The notes: generated by a model from the letters alone, not told the origin. Positions 46,901-61,167 are shown, counted from the first letter of the stretch. The stretch: 64,000 nucleotides of DNA from Salminus brasiliensis (GCF_030463535.1 NC_132893.1:19824027-19888026); one strand, 5' to 3'. Translations and numbers: made by a program.

Positions 46901-48209
46901 ATGATGCAAGAAGGTTTGTTTATCTGCCCCTGAGAGTCCTATTCTGTTGGCAGTACTTCTCTACAGAGACTAGACAAGCTGTGTATGTGTTTGCACCTCT
47001 GTTAGCAAAGGGTGCCACTGAAAGTAGTTGAATGTGTTTATTGGAAGAGTGTCCACAAACATTTGGACATATAGTGTATCAGCACTGTCAACACTAAGAC
47101 TCAGGACAAACTGTTTGTTACTATGCTGTATTGTGTGGTTTCTGTGTGAGCCATTGCTGTGCCTTGCTCTAACCTAGACAGTCAGAGCCTCATCAACTTG
47201 GCTGTGTCACAAAAATGTGTGTTAAACTGTATCTGGGCGTTTTTTTGGTTGTTCGTCTCCGTAGACTTCAAAGAACAATTGAAAAGTTTGGAAAAAATGT
47301 GTTCAATGGTGCCTGTAAGAATGACTCCATTAAATAAGGTGTAATAAAGCAAAGCTGTCTTTGAGTCGGTTCTCTAATCTAGATGTAATTTCCCACAGAC
47401 ATGTTGGAGATCTGGGTAATCTGACTGCTGGGGCAGATGGTGTTGCCAAAATAAACATTGAGGATAAACAGCTGTCACTGACGGGGCCACACTCAATCGT
47501 TGGGAGAACCATGGTGGTGAGCATACAAAACAAATTCAATTTTTTTTGTTGTTTATCTCAAGGTGTACATCCACTGATCCTGCATCCAGCACTGTGTTTG
47601 CAGTTAGACTTGATGTTAAGGGTATAAAAATGTATATTTCAGAAAATATATTTGGAGCGTAGATGCAGTTGTTTTAAGGCAGCTGTTATAATGAGTAATT
47701 TGGATTGACTGATCTGAAATCCAGTCTGTCTGTTAAACAGAGATGTGTTGCAATGTATTTGACTCTGATTTCAACATCGCATATAAAAAAGTAACCTTTA
47801 AAACAGCGCATTCATTCAACACAGACTTTGTTTGAAGATGCTGCTCTCTAGTGCACATGGTGCAAACGGTATTAGAATAGTAACACAAAAGCACTTATTT
47901 AAGCATTATTGAATATTATATATAGAAACCACCAATTAAATCCAGATTAGTGTCATAATGATTAACCCTTTTCTGTCTGGCGTCTGCAGAGCGTAGGGTC
48001 TCCAGAATTGTCGTAGGCGATGAATTAATAGATGTCCTGATGACTGACTCGCATGTCGGAGACGGCCACTCTGTTAATTGAATGAGTTTCTCGTGTTCCA
48101 GGTTCACGAGAAGGAGGACGACCTGGGTAAAGGGGGCGACGAAGAAAGTCTTAAAACCGGTAACGCCGGCGGTCGCTTGGCCTGTGGAGTTATCGGTATC
48201 GCTCAGTGA
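43956..48209 (+). CDS. sod1: Cu/Zn superoxide dismutase 1, five coding exons
   Basis: SOD1 converts superoxide to oxygen and hydrogen peroxide as a cytosolic homodimer. The coding join is 43956-44024, 45233-45329, 45677-45746, 47399-47516 and 48102-48209, with GT-AG introns and the same five-exon layout as other vertebrates. The 153-aa product has copper ligands H46, H48, H63 and H120; zinc ligands H63, H71, H80 and D83; the disulfide pair C57-C146; and the active-site R143. Conserved blocks include [42 protein letters not shown] and [13 protein letters not shown]. Residues 50 and 64 are Tyr where Phe is usual. The start [11 protein letters not shown] fits the family. Translation looks fully intact. 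Confidence 0.97.
46516..47076. mobile_element. Non-autonomous DNA element, copy 1 (sod1 intron 3)
   Basis: The ends CACTATATG and CATATAGTG are inverted. Inside are TCCTGCTTTTGTTGGAGT-like, AGCACTACTGTGAGGATTTG and AGTATTGGATGGAGCACC, ending GTCCACAAACATTTGGAC. It shares these with 56160-56555 and 60662-61167. No coding frame is present. The short inverted ends and TA-like flanks suggest a Tc1/mariner-type MITE, but the superfamily is unproven. Confidence 0.75.
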
Positions 48210-48477
48210 AGCAGACTCCACCACCTGCCTGCTCCATTCTAGCACTGGAACAACTCTGAGCTCTTGGTGACCAAGATCAGCTGCCCCACCTAGCACTAAA
48301 ATTGTTTGTCTAAAAGTTTATTTTTACAGAGTCAAGAAACAAAATAGAGTACTCATGCCCTAGCTGTATGTATCCGTTCTGGAGTTCACTTCTGCTTGTC
48401 TGCCAGTTTGATTTGTATTCTTGGCAGCAGTGAAGTGCTGTGTCCTGTTCACTATATTCCCATTTCTCCAATCAGTC

Positions 48478-48483
48478 AATAAA
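48478..48483 (+). terminator. sod1 polyadenylation signal
   Basis: A canonical AATAAA in CAGTCAATAAACGTTCGC lies about 270 bases after the stop codon. Confidence 0.8.
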
Positions 48484-48758
48484 CGTTCGCTGGGTACCAT
48501 TGGCTCAGAGGTTGTTTTATTTTATTTTATTTTTTGTATAAGCAATCTGACAGGTGATGTATTTTGCTCATGTTTAGTTTGATGGCAAGCTTTGAAGGTA
48601 GCAGTATCTACTAATTACGAATATATCGTCACTCTCACACCAAAGTCAACTTTACAGGAAGTAAAAAAAAAATTTCCATTTCAGAGCAAGGTTGGTGTAA
48701 AAAGATCTAATTCAAAATTATTTTAGTGTTTCTTTTGGTTTATTCGTCTTGAAATATA

Positions 48759-50204
48759 CAAACCGGATTCCAAAAAAAGTTGGGACACTAAAATTGTGAA
48801 TAAAAGCTGAATGCAATGATGTGGAGATGGCAAATGTCAATATTTTATTCGTAATAGAACATAGATGACAGATCAAAAGTTTAATCTGAGTAAATGTAAT
48901 ATTTTAAAGGAGAAATATGTTGATTCAGAATTTCATGGCGTCAACAAATCCCAAAAAAGTTGGGACAAGGCCATTTTTACCACTGTGTGGCATCCCCCCT
49001 TCTTACAACACTCAACAGATGTCTGGGTACAGAGGAGACCAGTTTCTCAAGTTTAGAAATAGGAATGCTCTCCCATTCATGTCTAATACAGGCCTCTAAC
49101 TGTTCCATCGTCTTGGGCCTTCTTTGTCGCAACTCCCTCTTTATGATGTGCCAAATGTTCTCTATAGGTGAAAGATCTGGACTGCAGGCTGGCCATTTCA
49201 GTACCTGGATCCTTCTCCTATGTAGCCATGATGTTGTGATTGCTGCAGAATGTTGTCTGGCATTATCTTGTTGAAAAATGCAGGGTCTTCCCTGAAAGAG
49301 ATGACGTCTAGCTGGGAGCATATGTTGTTCTAGAACCTGAACATAGTTCTCTGCATTAATGGTGCCTTTCCAGACATGCAAGCTGCCCATGCCACAAGCA
49401 CTCATGCAACCCCATACCATCAGTGATGCAGGCTTCTGAACGGAGCGTTGATAACTTGGGTTATCCTTGTCCTCTCTGGTCCGGATGACATGGCATCCCA
49501 GTGTTCCATAAAGAACTTCAAATCGTGACTCATCTGACCACAGAACAGTCTTCCATTTTGCCACACTCCATTTTAAAAGACCCCTGGCCCAGTGCAAACG
49601 TCTGAGCTTGTGGAGCTTGCTTAGAAATGGCTTCCTCTTTGCACTGTAGAGTTTCAGCTGGCAACGAGTTTTAGGGCCTTGACCCTTACGCACAGCGATT
49701 GTTCCAGATTCTCTGAATCTTTTGATGATGTTAAGCACGGTTGATGATGATAACTTAAAAGTCTTCGCTATTTTACGCTGGGTAACACCATTCTGGTATT
49801 GCTGCACTATCTTTCTGCGCAACAATGGTGGAATTGGTGATCCTCTTACCATCTTGGCTTCAGAGAGACACTGACACTCTGAGAAGCTCTTTTTATACCC
49901 ATTCATGTTGTCAATTGACCTAATTAGTGTTAATTGGTCTTCCAGCTGTTCGTTATATGCTCAATTTCCTTTTTCCAGCCACTTATTGCTACTTGTCCCA
50001 ACTTTTTTGGGATTTGTTGATGCCATGAAATTTTGAATCAACATATTTCTCCTTTAAAATGTTACATTTACTCAGATTAAACTTTTGATCTGTCATCTAT
50101 GTTCTATTACGAATAAAATATTGACATTTGCCATCTCCACATCATTGCATTCAGTTTTTATTCACAATTTGTTTAGTGTGCCAACTTTTTTGGAATCCGG
50201 TTTG
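48759..50204. mobile_element. Complete Tc1/mariner element with long IR/DR ends
   Basis: The ends CAAACCGGATTCC and GGAATCCGGTTTG are flanked by TA at 48757-48758 and 50205-50206. The inverted repeats are about 210 bp (48759-48975 against about 49990-50204) and nearly identical. Each carries the word AAAAAGTTGGGAC (TTGGCAC at the outer right end) at its outer and inner border, an IR/DR layout as in active Tc1-type elements. It inserted about 270 bp past the sod1 poly(A) signal. Confidence 0.93.
48977..49906 (-). pseudogene. Tc1-like transposase with apparent in-frame internal deletion (309 aa)
   Basis: The frame opens with MNGYKK; a second candidate start is MVRGSPIPP. The N-terminal helix-turn-helix is present (GVTQRKIAKTFKLSSSTV). 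The catalytic domain has LWSDES, FQQDNA and SPIENIW with 34 residues between the second Asp and Glu (DD34E). It ends RRGDATQW. Between GQGPKTR and CQLKLYSAKRK about 50 residues normally found in this family (second DNA-binding helix region and linker) seem to be missing, yet the frame stays open. Activity is therefore doubtful. It is nested within the inverted repeats of the element. Confidence 0.8.
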
Positions 50205-50206
50205 TA

Positions 50207-51649
50207 ACAACTGCCAGATTCACAAAGTGAAACAATTAAATTAGGACAGTGACCTCATGGTTCCTTCTAATTACCTGATTAGGCAAATCATGCCTGTTGT
50301 CTCCAGACCAGTGTGGAAAAGGGTTTCGTTGAAGTCGAAATGTATTTGTGCAAACAAATCTTTATTTTTAGGTTTGCTCATATTTTTGAAGCCAAATCTT
50401 CAAACAAAGACAAAGAAAATATTAAGATTGATTAAGAGAATGTTAGGCCATTAAATGCTTGAAAATGTAACAAAAAAATATTCAGCTACCCTGTGGTCAG
50501 ACCCTGGTCACTGATGAAGGGATGATGGATGATGGTAGAACTTATTAATACACTGAAAAGATGAAGACGAAGCTGTCCAATCAAAAATCTGTAGCCCAAT
50601 TTTTGTCTGTTTTTTTTTTTAGTTTTCATCCTGGGTTGAACCCTGTTGCTGCTTTGTACACTGTGGCAATAATTCTGGATGACTAATAGAAATGCTCTAA
50701 ATTATTTGGAACTTTTTTGTTTGTTTTAACTATTTTATATTAACTTCTGCATCTGGAGATGCATGTCTTTCACTGGACAGTGACGATATCCTTTCAATGT
50801 CCATGTTTGATTTCCAAACAATCAGTTAAAAAAAAAAAAAGGCATTAACTTTTTGAACTGTCCTGCAAGAACCTCTATATTTTTTTAAAGTTTTGAAACT
50901 AACAGTTGCCCTTTGGGTTGATTTATGATGAGTGGAACATGAATGAAGTGCTCCAGCATGACTTGGAATTTCAATTGACCTCCATTGATGGTCAAGAAGT
51001 TGCCATTTTGGGATACAGTGTTTTGTATTACAGCAACTATGCAACTCTGCGGCTTGTTGAGGTCTTAAGCTGTTACTAAAAGGCAATGGCTTTGTCTGCT
51101 GTGACCCTGAATAACTGTGTAAAGGTGTGTAAAATTCTTTGGGCTTGTGTAAGAGATCGCAGTGAAGCTGAAGGGCTGTAAATGTTTAAAGCTGCTGTAG
51201 CTTTGGTAAATCTAACAGTTTCAGCCACTGTGATCTTCACGTCACGGCTACTGATTGCTGACTGTTGGGTCAACTGACTCAGATTGAGGTAAGCAGCTCC
51301 CCAGCCCTGGCGCCACTAGGGGGTGATGTTGCTTAATTTTGCATTCACATTATGTCCTTTAACACCACAGCAAGAAGAGGGGTGACGAGGCGCCGGCCTG
51401 ACTGTAGCGAAAGACCAGGGACGCTAATGTCCTGCCAGGTTATTGCCTTGTATTAATACACTATACATAAACAGCATCAGTGGGGGTCTGAAACCCCACC
51501 AAAAACTTACCAGAAACTTTGATGAGCTTCAGTAAAGCTCAGATGCACATGAGAAGAGCTAATTTCAAGGCTCAGTATGTGTACGTGGTGAAGTTGGTAA
51601 CAAGAAATGCCGCTAGCTTTGGGGGGACTGGGAGACTGGGGCACGGATT
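50207..51649. other. Intergenic; no gene seen
   Basis: No supported exons, and no element recognised with confidence. Confidence 0.4.
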
Positions 51650-52060
51650 TTTACATCTATCTACATGTTTGGTGATGTTTAGGTTGGGGGACTGTGAGGG
51701 CTATGGCAATACCTTCATCTTGCACCTCTGGAGGTAATCCATTATGGATTTTGCTAGAAAAGCCATCATCTTTTTTTACAGATGCTGTGGTGTTTTTATT
51801 CAGAATTTGCTGGGATTTACCAGTGAAATGTTCCCTGTGCCACTGGCTGCAACACAAGCCCAAAGCATGGTGGATCGATTTAGCTTTAAGTGCAGCTGTT
51901 TCGATCTTACCCCCTTTTTTAAATTAAGCTCATAACACACAGCTCTTGTGCTGATTGTGCTTTGGTTCTTACAACCTACCCTTTTCAGGGCTTGGATGCC
52001 TTACTCCATTATTACAGTTGACCGGGGCAGCTCTGGGCAGAGAGTATGACATGAGTATGA
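51650..52060 (-). mobile_element. Probable decayed Tc1-like fragment
   Basis: CCCTGTGCCACTGGCTGCAA, ACACAAGCCCAAAGCATGGT and AATACCTTCATCTTGCACCT resemble the reverse complement of a fish Tc1-like transposase region. Further right, ACTTATGGACCTGACTGTA (about 52469-52487) looks like an element end. No open frame remains. Confidence 0.4.
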
Positions 52061-52487
52061 CCCCCCCCAAGCTTCACAGGCTTAAGTATATACTAACAAT
52101 TGTACATATAGGGATTATTAGGATTATTAAGGATTATATTTAGATGCTAAAAAAGATAAATATATAATAGATGTTAAATGATAAATGATAAATAGATGTT
52201 TTTAGTCAGTCTAATCTGACCCCCCTGTCCCAGAGTGTTACCAGTGCATTGCATCTTAAAGTATTTAAATTTATGAAGGCGTCTCTTAATTATAGACTTT
52301 CACAATGATACGCCTACCTCCTCAAGAGTGCTCTTTACTAGATGTTGGGAACTGGTTTTCTTTCAAAGGGTGCATTCTGCAATTATTTCATTTAGTTATC
52401 ATCCATAGTCTTCCAGTTTTTTTGGTCTATACAGAGGCAAAATGACAAATTGTGTCACTGTCCAATTACTTATGGACCTGACTGTAG

Positions 52488-53754
52488 ATTCCTTTGGCCT
52501 ACAGTATAGCTGATTCAGAATATTGTTTGTGATTACCTGCGCTGGCCACTAGGTGGTGAACCTATTTTATAAATGGACTACTCTGTTCTTATACAGTCAC
52601 TGTTGTATAGGATATTATGTGTACATTATTTTTATTTTTTGAGACATTTAACACTCTTTAAAAAATACTTTAAGTATATCTGATATACTTCCCATATTGA
52701 AAAATCACTCACTGGATTAGTGACAAAGCTCACCAGATGGCAATGGTTTGCCGTCCCTTTTCCCCTCTGCTGAAAACGTCTAGCCTTTGCTAACAAATTG
52801 AAGTCATCAGCTTTCCTATGAATATGATTTGAAGTGGGTGGCTGTGGTCTTGACATCTGACTTTATATTTGATACTGCTATTAAACAGCTGCGCCCACCG
52901 CTAGCCAGCTCGCACAGATGGCTAGTGTACTCCTGCTGAAATTACATGCTCCAAAACCCTTTTCTTTTCACGCCCCCGTAAAGAAACTTTCCTCTCCACA
53001 GGAAATAAGGTTCCTATGTTGATGTTCTTTTTAGAGGCCGAGTCCCCAGTGACAGTAACCTGCAGCGCATTTGGGATGCAGTGTTGTCATTCAAACCCAG
53101 CAACACATAGCCACGCAAGTCCCAGGTGGTAAAATGATAGATACGCTAAAAGTGGAGGTAGAGCATCCACACACAAAAAAGAGAGTGATCAATACGGAAA
53201 AACGCTGCAAATAACAGCGATCCAAGAGGAGATATTGTCTTGACTATAATTATATTATATAGGTTGCTGAGATGGCAGCCAGGAGGCGCAGAAGCCGTGA
53301 AAGAGTCTTGAATATTGTCTTGACAATATGTATGTATTGTTCTGCGATCCATTTTCCATCGCTTTCCCAGAAGCTGCGGTTTAGAGGCTAGAAACTTACT
53401 GAAGAATCGCAATCATGGTCTTCAAATGGACAAATTTCCTGAGGCTCACGCAGCCGGTGGAGCGTGATGATTCAAAAAGCCGATATAAATAGTCTCAGCA
53501 AGGCAGGCTATGAATAATAAAGAAAGCAGCCGATAGATGCAGGAAAGCAGGAGCTCACAGAGCAAAAGCTAAATAAATAAATAAATCGAGGCCTTGAACA
53601 AAAGGATATTTGGAAACCACTCCGCTGGGCTGCGGATTAACTGGTGAAGTGTGTAGAAGTAGCAACCTTGGCCATGGCATGCCTAGGGTAGCTGTCCAGC
53701 TCCTGAATCCAACCTATATTTGTCCCCTAGATTTACCCAAACTATTTTGCTACA
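52488..53754. other. Intergenic; no gene seen
   Basis: No recognisable exon or element. A minus-strand frame at 53146-53412 lacks support. Confidence 0.4.
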
Positions 53755-54480
53755 GCCTTTAAGAAGGTACACCTGTATTGTGCCTAGTATTGTGTAGGTC
53801 CCCCTTGTGCCACCAAAGCAGCTCTGACTCCTCAAGGCATGAGATCAACTACACAAGGCTTCTGAAGGTGCCCTGAGGCATCTAGCACCAAAACGTTAGC
53901 AGCTAGTAGATCCTTTACAAGTCCTGCAAGTTGCGAGATTGGGCCTCCTTGTTTGTCCACAGATGCTGGATCGGATTAAGATCCTGAGAATTTGGAGGCC
54001 AAGGCTACACCTTGAACTCTTTGTCTTTGTACCATTGAAATTAAGGGGTGTACTTGGCCTGCAACAGTGTTTAGGCAGGTGGTACATGTCGAAATAACAT
54101 CAGCATGGATGCCAGGACCTTGGGTTGCCCAGCTGAACATTACCTAGAGCATCACACTGCTTCCGCCGGCTTGCCTTCTTCCCATAGTGCATCCTGGTGC
54201 AATCTCTGCTCCAGGTAGGTAGGCGATGGAAATGCGCTCAGCCCTCCATGTGATGTCAAAGGAAACTCGATTCGTCAAACTAGGCCATCCTCTTCCATGG
54301 CTCCATGGTCCAGTTCTGATGCTCACATGCCCATTGTAGATGCTTACGATGGTGGACAGGAGTCAGCATGGGCTTAGCATGAGCCTCAAGCTTGGCAGGC
54401 TGGGATGCACTGTGTTGCGATGCCTTTTCATCAAGAATAACATGAACTTTTTCAGTCATTTGTGCCACAATAGCTACATC
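53755..54480 (-). pseudogene. Decayed Tc1-like element and transposase remnant
   Basis: It holds GTATTGTGTAGGTCCCCCTT, TGCCTTCTTCCCATAGTGCA, TCCAGTTCTGATGCTCACAT and GGTGGACAGGAGTCAGCATG. These match the reverse complement of the same fish Tc1-like family as 16398-16735. Several short minus-strand frames correspond to pieces of one transposase, interrupted by stops. The element at 54503 lies immediately beside it. Confidence 0.6.
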
Positions 54481-54502
54481 ATGTCATGTATATGACAATG
54501 TA

Positions 54503-56097
<1,595 letters not shown>

Positions 56098-56159
56098 TAT
56101 ATGGTGTGACATCACCAAAACAACAGTTTTTTAATAGCGGCTTAATTTACACACACATA

Positions 56160-56469
56160 CACTATATGGACAAAATATGGACACCTGCTTGTTCATTATT
56201 TCTTCTGAAATCAAGGGTATTAAAAAAAGACAGAGTTCTCTGTCTGCTGAATCTTGGAGCATTACTGTGAGATAAGACAATAGCGTATATGAGTTCAGGA
56301 TGTTGGATGATCACCACCCCACCTCACCCCCAACTCCCCAAAGGTCTGGATGGAGTACCACCATTCCAGAGAACACAGTTCCACTGCTCCACAGCTCATG
56401 GGACCAACAGGTTCATGTTAACGTTCTGCTACTCATAGTGGCAATATTTTCCTAAAGAGACTAGACAAG

Positions 56470-56518
<49 letters not shown>

Positions 56519-56555
56519 TGTGCATTTGCACATCTATGTCAGCAATAGGTGCAAA
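56160..56555. mobile_element. Non-autonomous DNA element, copy 2 (truncated)
   Basis: It has the left end CACTATATGGACAAA and internal words shared with 46516-47076 (GGAGCATTACTGTGAG, CAGTTCCACTGCTCCACAGC). An expanded GT run lies at 56474-56516. The right inverted end is missing. Confidence 0.7.
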
Positions 56556-57479
56556 TCGCTGCATGGCAAGCAAAATGGGTTCTTTGATTTATAATCATAG
56601 TAGAGCCCTTTTTAAAAGGTTCTATATAAAGCCATCTATGACTGGTTTTCCATTAATGTGAAGGACCTTTTAACCAGGCAAAGAACAATTTGTGAATTGT
56701 CATGGTTCTTTAGAGAACCACCGACTTTACTACCGCCTTTTAAAATTCCCCTTAGAACCTAGCCGTCTTCTATCTGGAAATAACAAACCTCCTGCATTTG
56801 ACCAGAAATCCTTTTCCGGTCATTACTCTTTGCTGATAGTTAGGCTAGGTTTCTGCTGGTCTGTTTGGTTCATACACATTCTTTCGTCCTCATTTGTTAA
56901 ACAGTGATTACCTGCTCCTGACAGGGGGTGGACCAAGCTTTTGTTTCAACAGCAGCCCAGCTCAGATCCCCTGGAGCACTGCGGGGGACTGGAGTAGCGT
57001 GGAAAGATCAACACTCAGCTTACATAATGCCTCCCCCACCATGATTCAGAACTTGGATGACATCATGTCAAAAAACACACTGGTAAAGAGTTCATGTTTA
57101 ACCCACTTCATTCCACAGTCCAGAGGGGTCATCTGTAATGGAACGAAGGCCGAATAGTCTGCTCTGTTGGCTGTTGATATTGGACTGCTGGAAAAGTAAT
57201 AGATTGTGAGATTGTGGTAATATTGTTCAAAGTAAAAACAAATGATGCAAATGATGCAAAATTCCCAGCGGTGTTCTAGTGGATTCAGATCTGTTGACTT
57301 GGAAGAACGCTGATGGACACTGAACTCGCTGATGACTTTAGCTTTGTGGCATGGGTCATGATCATTCAGAAATGAAAGTAAGTAAAATCCAGAAATTAAA
57401 TAATTAAGTTGTGGTCGTGAGGGGATGCAAATGGTTAGCAACAACACCCAAATAAACTGTGGCATTCAGGCGAAGATTG
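56556..57479. other. Intergenic; no gene seen
   Basis: No supported exons. The minus-strand frame 57046-57465 has no recognised domain and may derive from a decayed element. Confidence 0.35.
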
Positions 57480-57900
57480 ATGTGCAAAGAAATCATCCCC
57501 ACACCATTACAGCACCTCCATCAGCCTGGACAGTTAACACCAGACTGGCTGGATCCATGAAGACAAGCTGTTGATGCCTAATTCTGACCCAACCATCTGT
57601 GTGCCTGAGCAGAAATTTGAGATTCATCAGACCAGGCTACACCTTTTCAGTCTTTACCTATCCTGTTTTAGCGAGCCCATGCCCACTGCAGCCTCAGCTT
57701 TCTGTTCTTGGCGAATAGAAGTGGAACCCAACATGTTAGCCATGTTTTTGTGCATTTTGGGATGCTTTGCTGCTATGGTACAGTGTGATTATCGTACTAA
57801 ATGTTTTATCATACTGTTCTGAGTAAACTCTAGAGGCCGATGTCTGTACAAATCTCAGGAGATTTGTACAGACAATAACTGTAGAGAACCTGGGCACCAT
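57480..57900 (-). mobile_element. Decayed fish DNA-transposon fragment
   Basis: ACACCATTACAGCACCTCCA, GAGATTCATCAGACCAGGCT, AGCCCATGCCCACTGCAGCC and TTCTGAGTAAACTCTAGAG resemble pieces of a common fish Tc1-like or related element. No intact frame remains. Confidence 0.45.
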
Positions 57901-60304
57901 GGGTCCCTTCCCTTCCATTCTATAGAAGTGAAGCCAAAACTGTCCGCCATGTTGTCCCACTTGTAACCAGAGTCTACGCAATAGAGACCAGAGGTGGAGC
58001 CAGACTTACCTACTCACTTGGTAGACCTTTTCCTTTCACACAGACCAAGCGTGTCTCAGACCGCCTTCATTGAGCTTACAACACAGAAGCAGAGTGGATT
58101 TTTCCCCTGGATTCCCAGTTTGTCCAGTAGGTATAATGTTTAAACAGTAAAAGTGTAGATCATGTAAGTTCCACTAAAACTCAGCTACTCCATGTAATGA
58201 TGATAAAGGGTGCGATAAAGGTTTGGCACATGGTCTCTTCCAGCTCTGGCAAGGCTGTCAATCATTTCATTCCTAAGTGTAGAAGTGCGGAAAGACAGTT
58301 TAGAGAAGAACATCAGCCAGCAGAGGTGATAGACCTGTGGTTGCTTTGCTTTTGAGAGATGTTCAGCACTGTCCATGTTTTCTACGGTCACCAGTGAAGA
58401 CTGAGAGCAAATGATTAAGCCAGTTGATTTAGACGTGCTCCTGTGTAATTGCACAGGCCCTTTACTCAACCAGGTTATGGCCAGTTCCAGATTCAAACTA
58501 GTACACAGCCCAATAGAAAAGCACCATTTGGAGAACGCAGATCAACAATACCAAAACAAGGCCTGTTTGAGGTGCATTGTATGAATACCTGATAAACGCA
58601 CAGCTACACTTCAATTCCTGCATATAAAGCAATGTTATTCAAAAACAGGTCCACGCCCTTCCAGAGCATTTCCACTCTCGCTTTCACAAAGGCCTCCTTT
58701 TGCAGTCTAAGAATGTTTTTGAGCCAATGTTAGATGTCTAGGTCACAGAGGTGAGATGCCATGCATGGCCACCACGACGTGAGCCAGAGGTCGCTCAGCG
58801 CTGTCCTACAGGCGACCGGACCCTCATGTCCTGACCTTTCACCCTTGGCATGTGCACCATTTTGCCCAGAAGCTTTGAATAGATGGCATGAGCGTGTGTG
58901 TGGGCAGCCAGCTGAAAAATCCAGTCTGGAACTTTTACTGTCTGAAAGGGTTTTTTTTTTTCTTTCTTTCTTCTCCTCTCGGTGAGCTGTTTATAGCATG
59001 CAGAGCGAATGGAACTGAGGCTGCACTGAGCTGTAAGAAGTCTCGCGTGCTGATTAAGGATCAGCTCCCCCGCTCTCCACGCTTGCTTGGAGTCAAATGG
59101 CAGAGAATGATCTCATGAGATCTTTTTTTTGTGTGTGTTATTTTAAAATAGCAGCTGCCTCAACGTTGTGGGAAAAATCCATGAAGACTGGACTAACACA
59201 AGTGGTCAGTTTTTACTGTTAAAGGTTAAGATTTTTGGTCTCCTAAGAAGTTACAGTTTGGAGATACAGTGGCTGTATGAATACTCTGTAATGTGGTCTG
59301 ATCCTGAACAGCTATACTATTTACCAAATGACCTATATCTATGTGTCTGTCTGTGTGCGTGTGTGTGTGTTTATTTGACTTATGTGAAAGGCAGGTCAAG
59401 TGGAATTGGCAACATCTGGTCTTGATGTTGGCTTTATTAGATTAGGATGCGATTTGAAGTAAAGGAAGTAAAGAAATGGCAACACAAGGGAGCTGAAGCC
59501 GAGTGCATTCCTTGTGCATCATTGGCAGAGAAGGAGCTTGAAGATGGTTGAACAAGTTTGGTTGGGTGATAATTAACTGAGAAGGTCAGGTTTGAATGAG
59601 TCCAGTCTTTTGGGACTAACCTTTGAGTCATAATGATGGGGATCCTCTACAAGAGGTTTTCCACCAGTCCCTGGAAGCCTTAACCCAGGCGCAGAACCAT
59701 TCACATAAAGCATGCGATTGTCCGAACCCTTTTTTTAAGAATGTATGACTCTTTCTTTGGGTCATGTTGGTAACTACAGGGTCTGGCCTTTGACCCCAGA
59801 AGGATTTAGCAAACCATCAGACAGGAACTGAACCTTGGTGCAATCTGACCCCAGCCAATCAATCAGTCACTGAACTAGCCACACTAATCAATAGCGCTCA
59901 GTTACGTCTGTAGAAAGTAATCCTGAGCTGTTCTCAGCTGTTGGCTGTTCTTAGCAGTAAAAACAATGATGCTAATAAAACCTACTATCCACTGTTGAGG
60001 CATTAGAGAACAGACAGATGACAAAGATAGGCAGTAACCAATTACTTGAGTACTTTAAAAAATGTTAAAGTTTCCCCAAATGAAATGGTTATGGTCTAAA
60101 TTAAGTCGAATACATGAACTGTTCTAGGGAAGACTTTTAAACCCTTTAAGGCCTCTAAATGTTCTAAAAGCTCCTTCACAGAAAATGATTACTGCCTACC
60201 TAGTCATGGCTGTGGCTTACAGGCAGGGTGTCATAAAGCAAAATAGCCCCCAATGTTTTTTTTTTCCAGATTTACCACTATTTATTTAGCACCCTCATTA
60301 ATAT
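57901..60304. other. Intergenic; no gene seen
   Basis: Simple-sequence only: T/CTTT tracts near 58949-58975 and GTGTGTGT near 59359-59370. The open frames here are short and unsupported. Confidence 0.4.
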
Positions 60305-60625
60305 GACCCTGTCCAGGGGGTATTCCTGCCTGTCTGCGTCCAATGATTCTGGCTACGCTCTGGACCCAACTAGGCCCTCACCAGGAAAAAGTTTGGTGTG
60401 TTCTCCCAATGTCCATGTGGATTTCCTCTAGGTGTTCTGGTTTCCTCCTGCCTCCCACAAATGCACATGGTAGGTGACCTGGCTATGGTAAATTGCCCCC
60501 TTAGTTGGAGAGTGTGAGTAAATAGGTGTGTGTAGTTTCCTGGTATTCCTACGTAGTGTCTAACCTGCCTTGAACCCCCTGTGATCCTGACCAAGATGAA
60601 GTGGATAAGATCAATGAATGACATG
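60305..60625 (+). repeat. Interspersed repeat (common fish type)
   Basis: CCTGTCCAGGGGGTATTCCT, GATTCTGGCTACGCTCTGGA, TGTTCTCCCAATGTCCATGT, GGTGTTCTGGTTTCCTCC and GATCCTGACCAAGATGAAGT are phrases of a very common teleost interspersed repeat with a retroelement-like tail of AATGAATGA type. The order of blocks suggests a rearranged or diverged copy. The family is not asserted. Confidence 0.55.
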
Positions 60626-60661
60626 CATTGGTTGTTTTTAATAGCAAAATAAATAGCTATA

Positions 60662-61167
60662 CACTATTTGGACAAAAGTATTGGGACAAAAGTATAATGA
60701 AATCATGGGTATTAAAGAGTATGTCTTGCTTTTGTTGGAGTAACTGTCTCTGTTGTCCAGGGAAGGCTTTCTACAACATTCTGGAGCACTGCTGTGAGGA
60801 TTTGGTTGCATCCAGCAACAAGAGTGTTAGTGAGGTCAGGATGTTGGAAGATCACCAACCCACCCCATCCCCAACTCATCCTAAAGGTATTGGATGGAGC
60901 AACACCATCATTCCAGAGAACACAGTTCCACTGCTTCACAGCTCCAATGCTAGGGGGCTTTATACCCCTCTAGCCCACACCCAGCATTAGGCATTGTGCC
61001 AATAGGTTCATTTTTATCTGCTCCAGAGAAACTTAATATGTTGTCAGTACTTATCTAGAGGGACCAGAAATGCTGTGTGTGTGCATTTGCACATCTGTAT
61101 CAGCAATGGGTGCAACCTAAAGTAGCTGAATGCATTCATTAGACGGGGTGTCCACAAACAGTGGGTG
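60662..61167. mobile_element. Non-autonomous DNA element, copy 3
   Basis: It starts CACTATTTGGACAAAAGTAT and ends near GGTGTCCACAAACAGTGGGT. Inside are GCTTTTGTTGGAGTAACTGT, GGAGCACTGCTGTGAGGATT and TCCAGAGAACACAGTTCCAC, shared with the other two copies. About 505 bp. Confidence 0.75.

Noticed and set aside
48977-49906. Host gene encoding a domesticated transposase
   Set aside because: The frame lies inside a complete element with inverted repeats and TA duplications, lacks introns and carries an apparent internal deletion; nothing suggests host recruitment.
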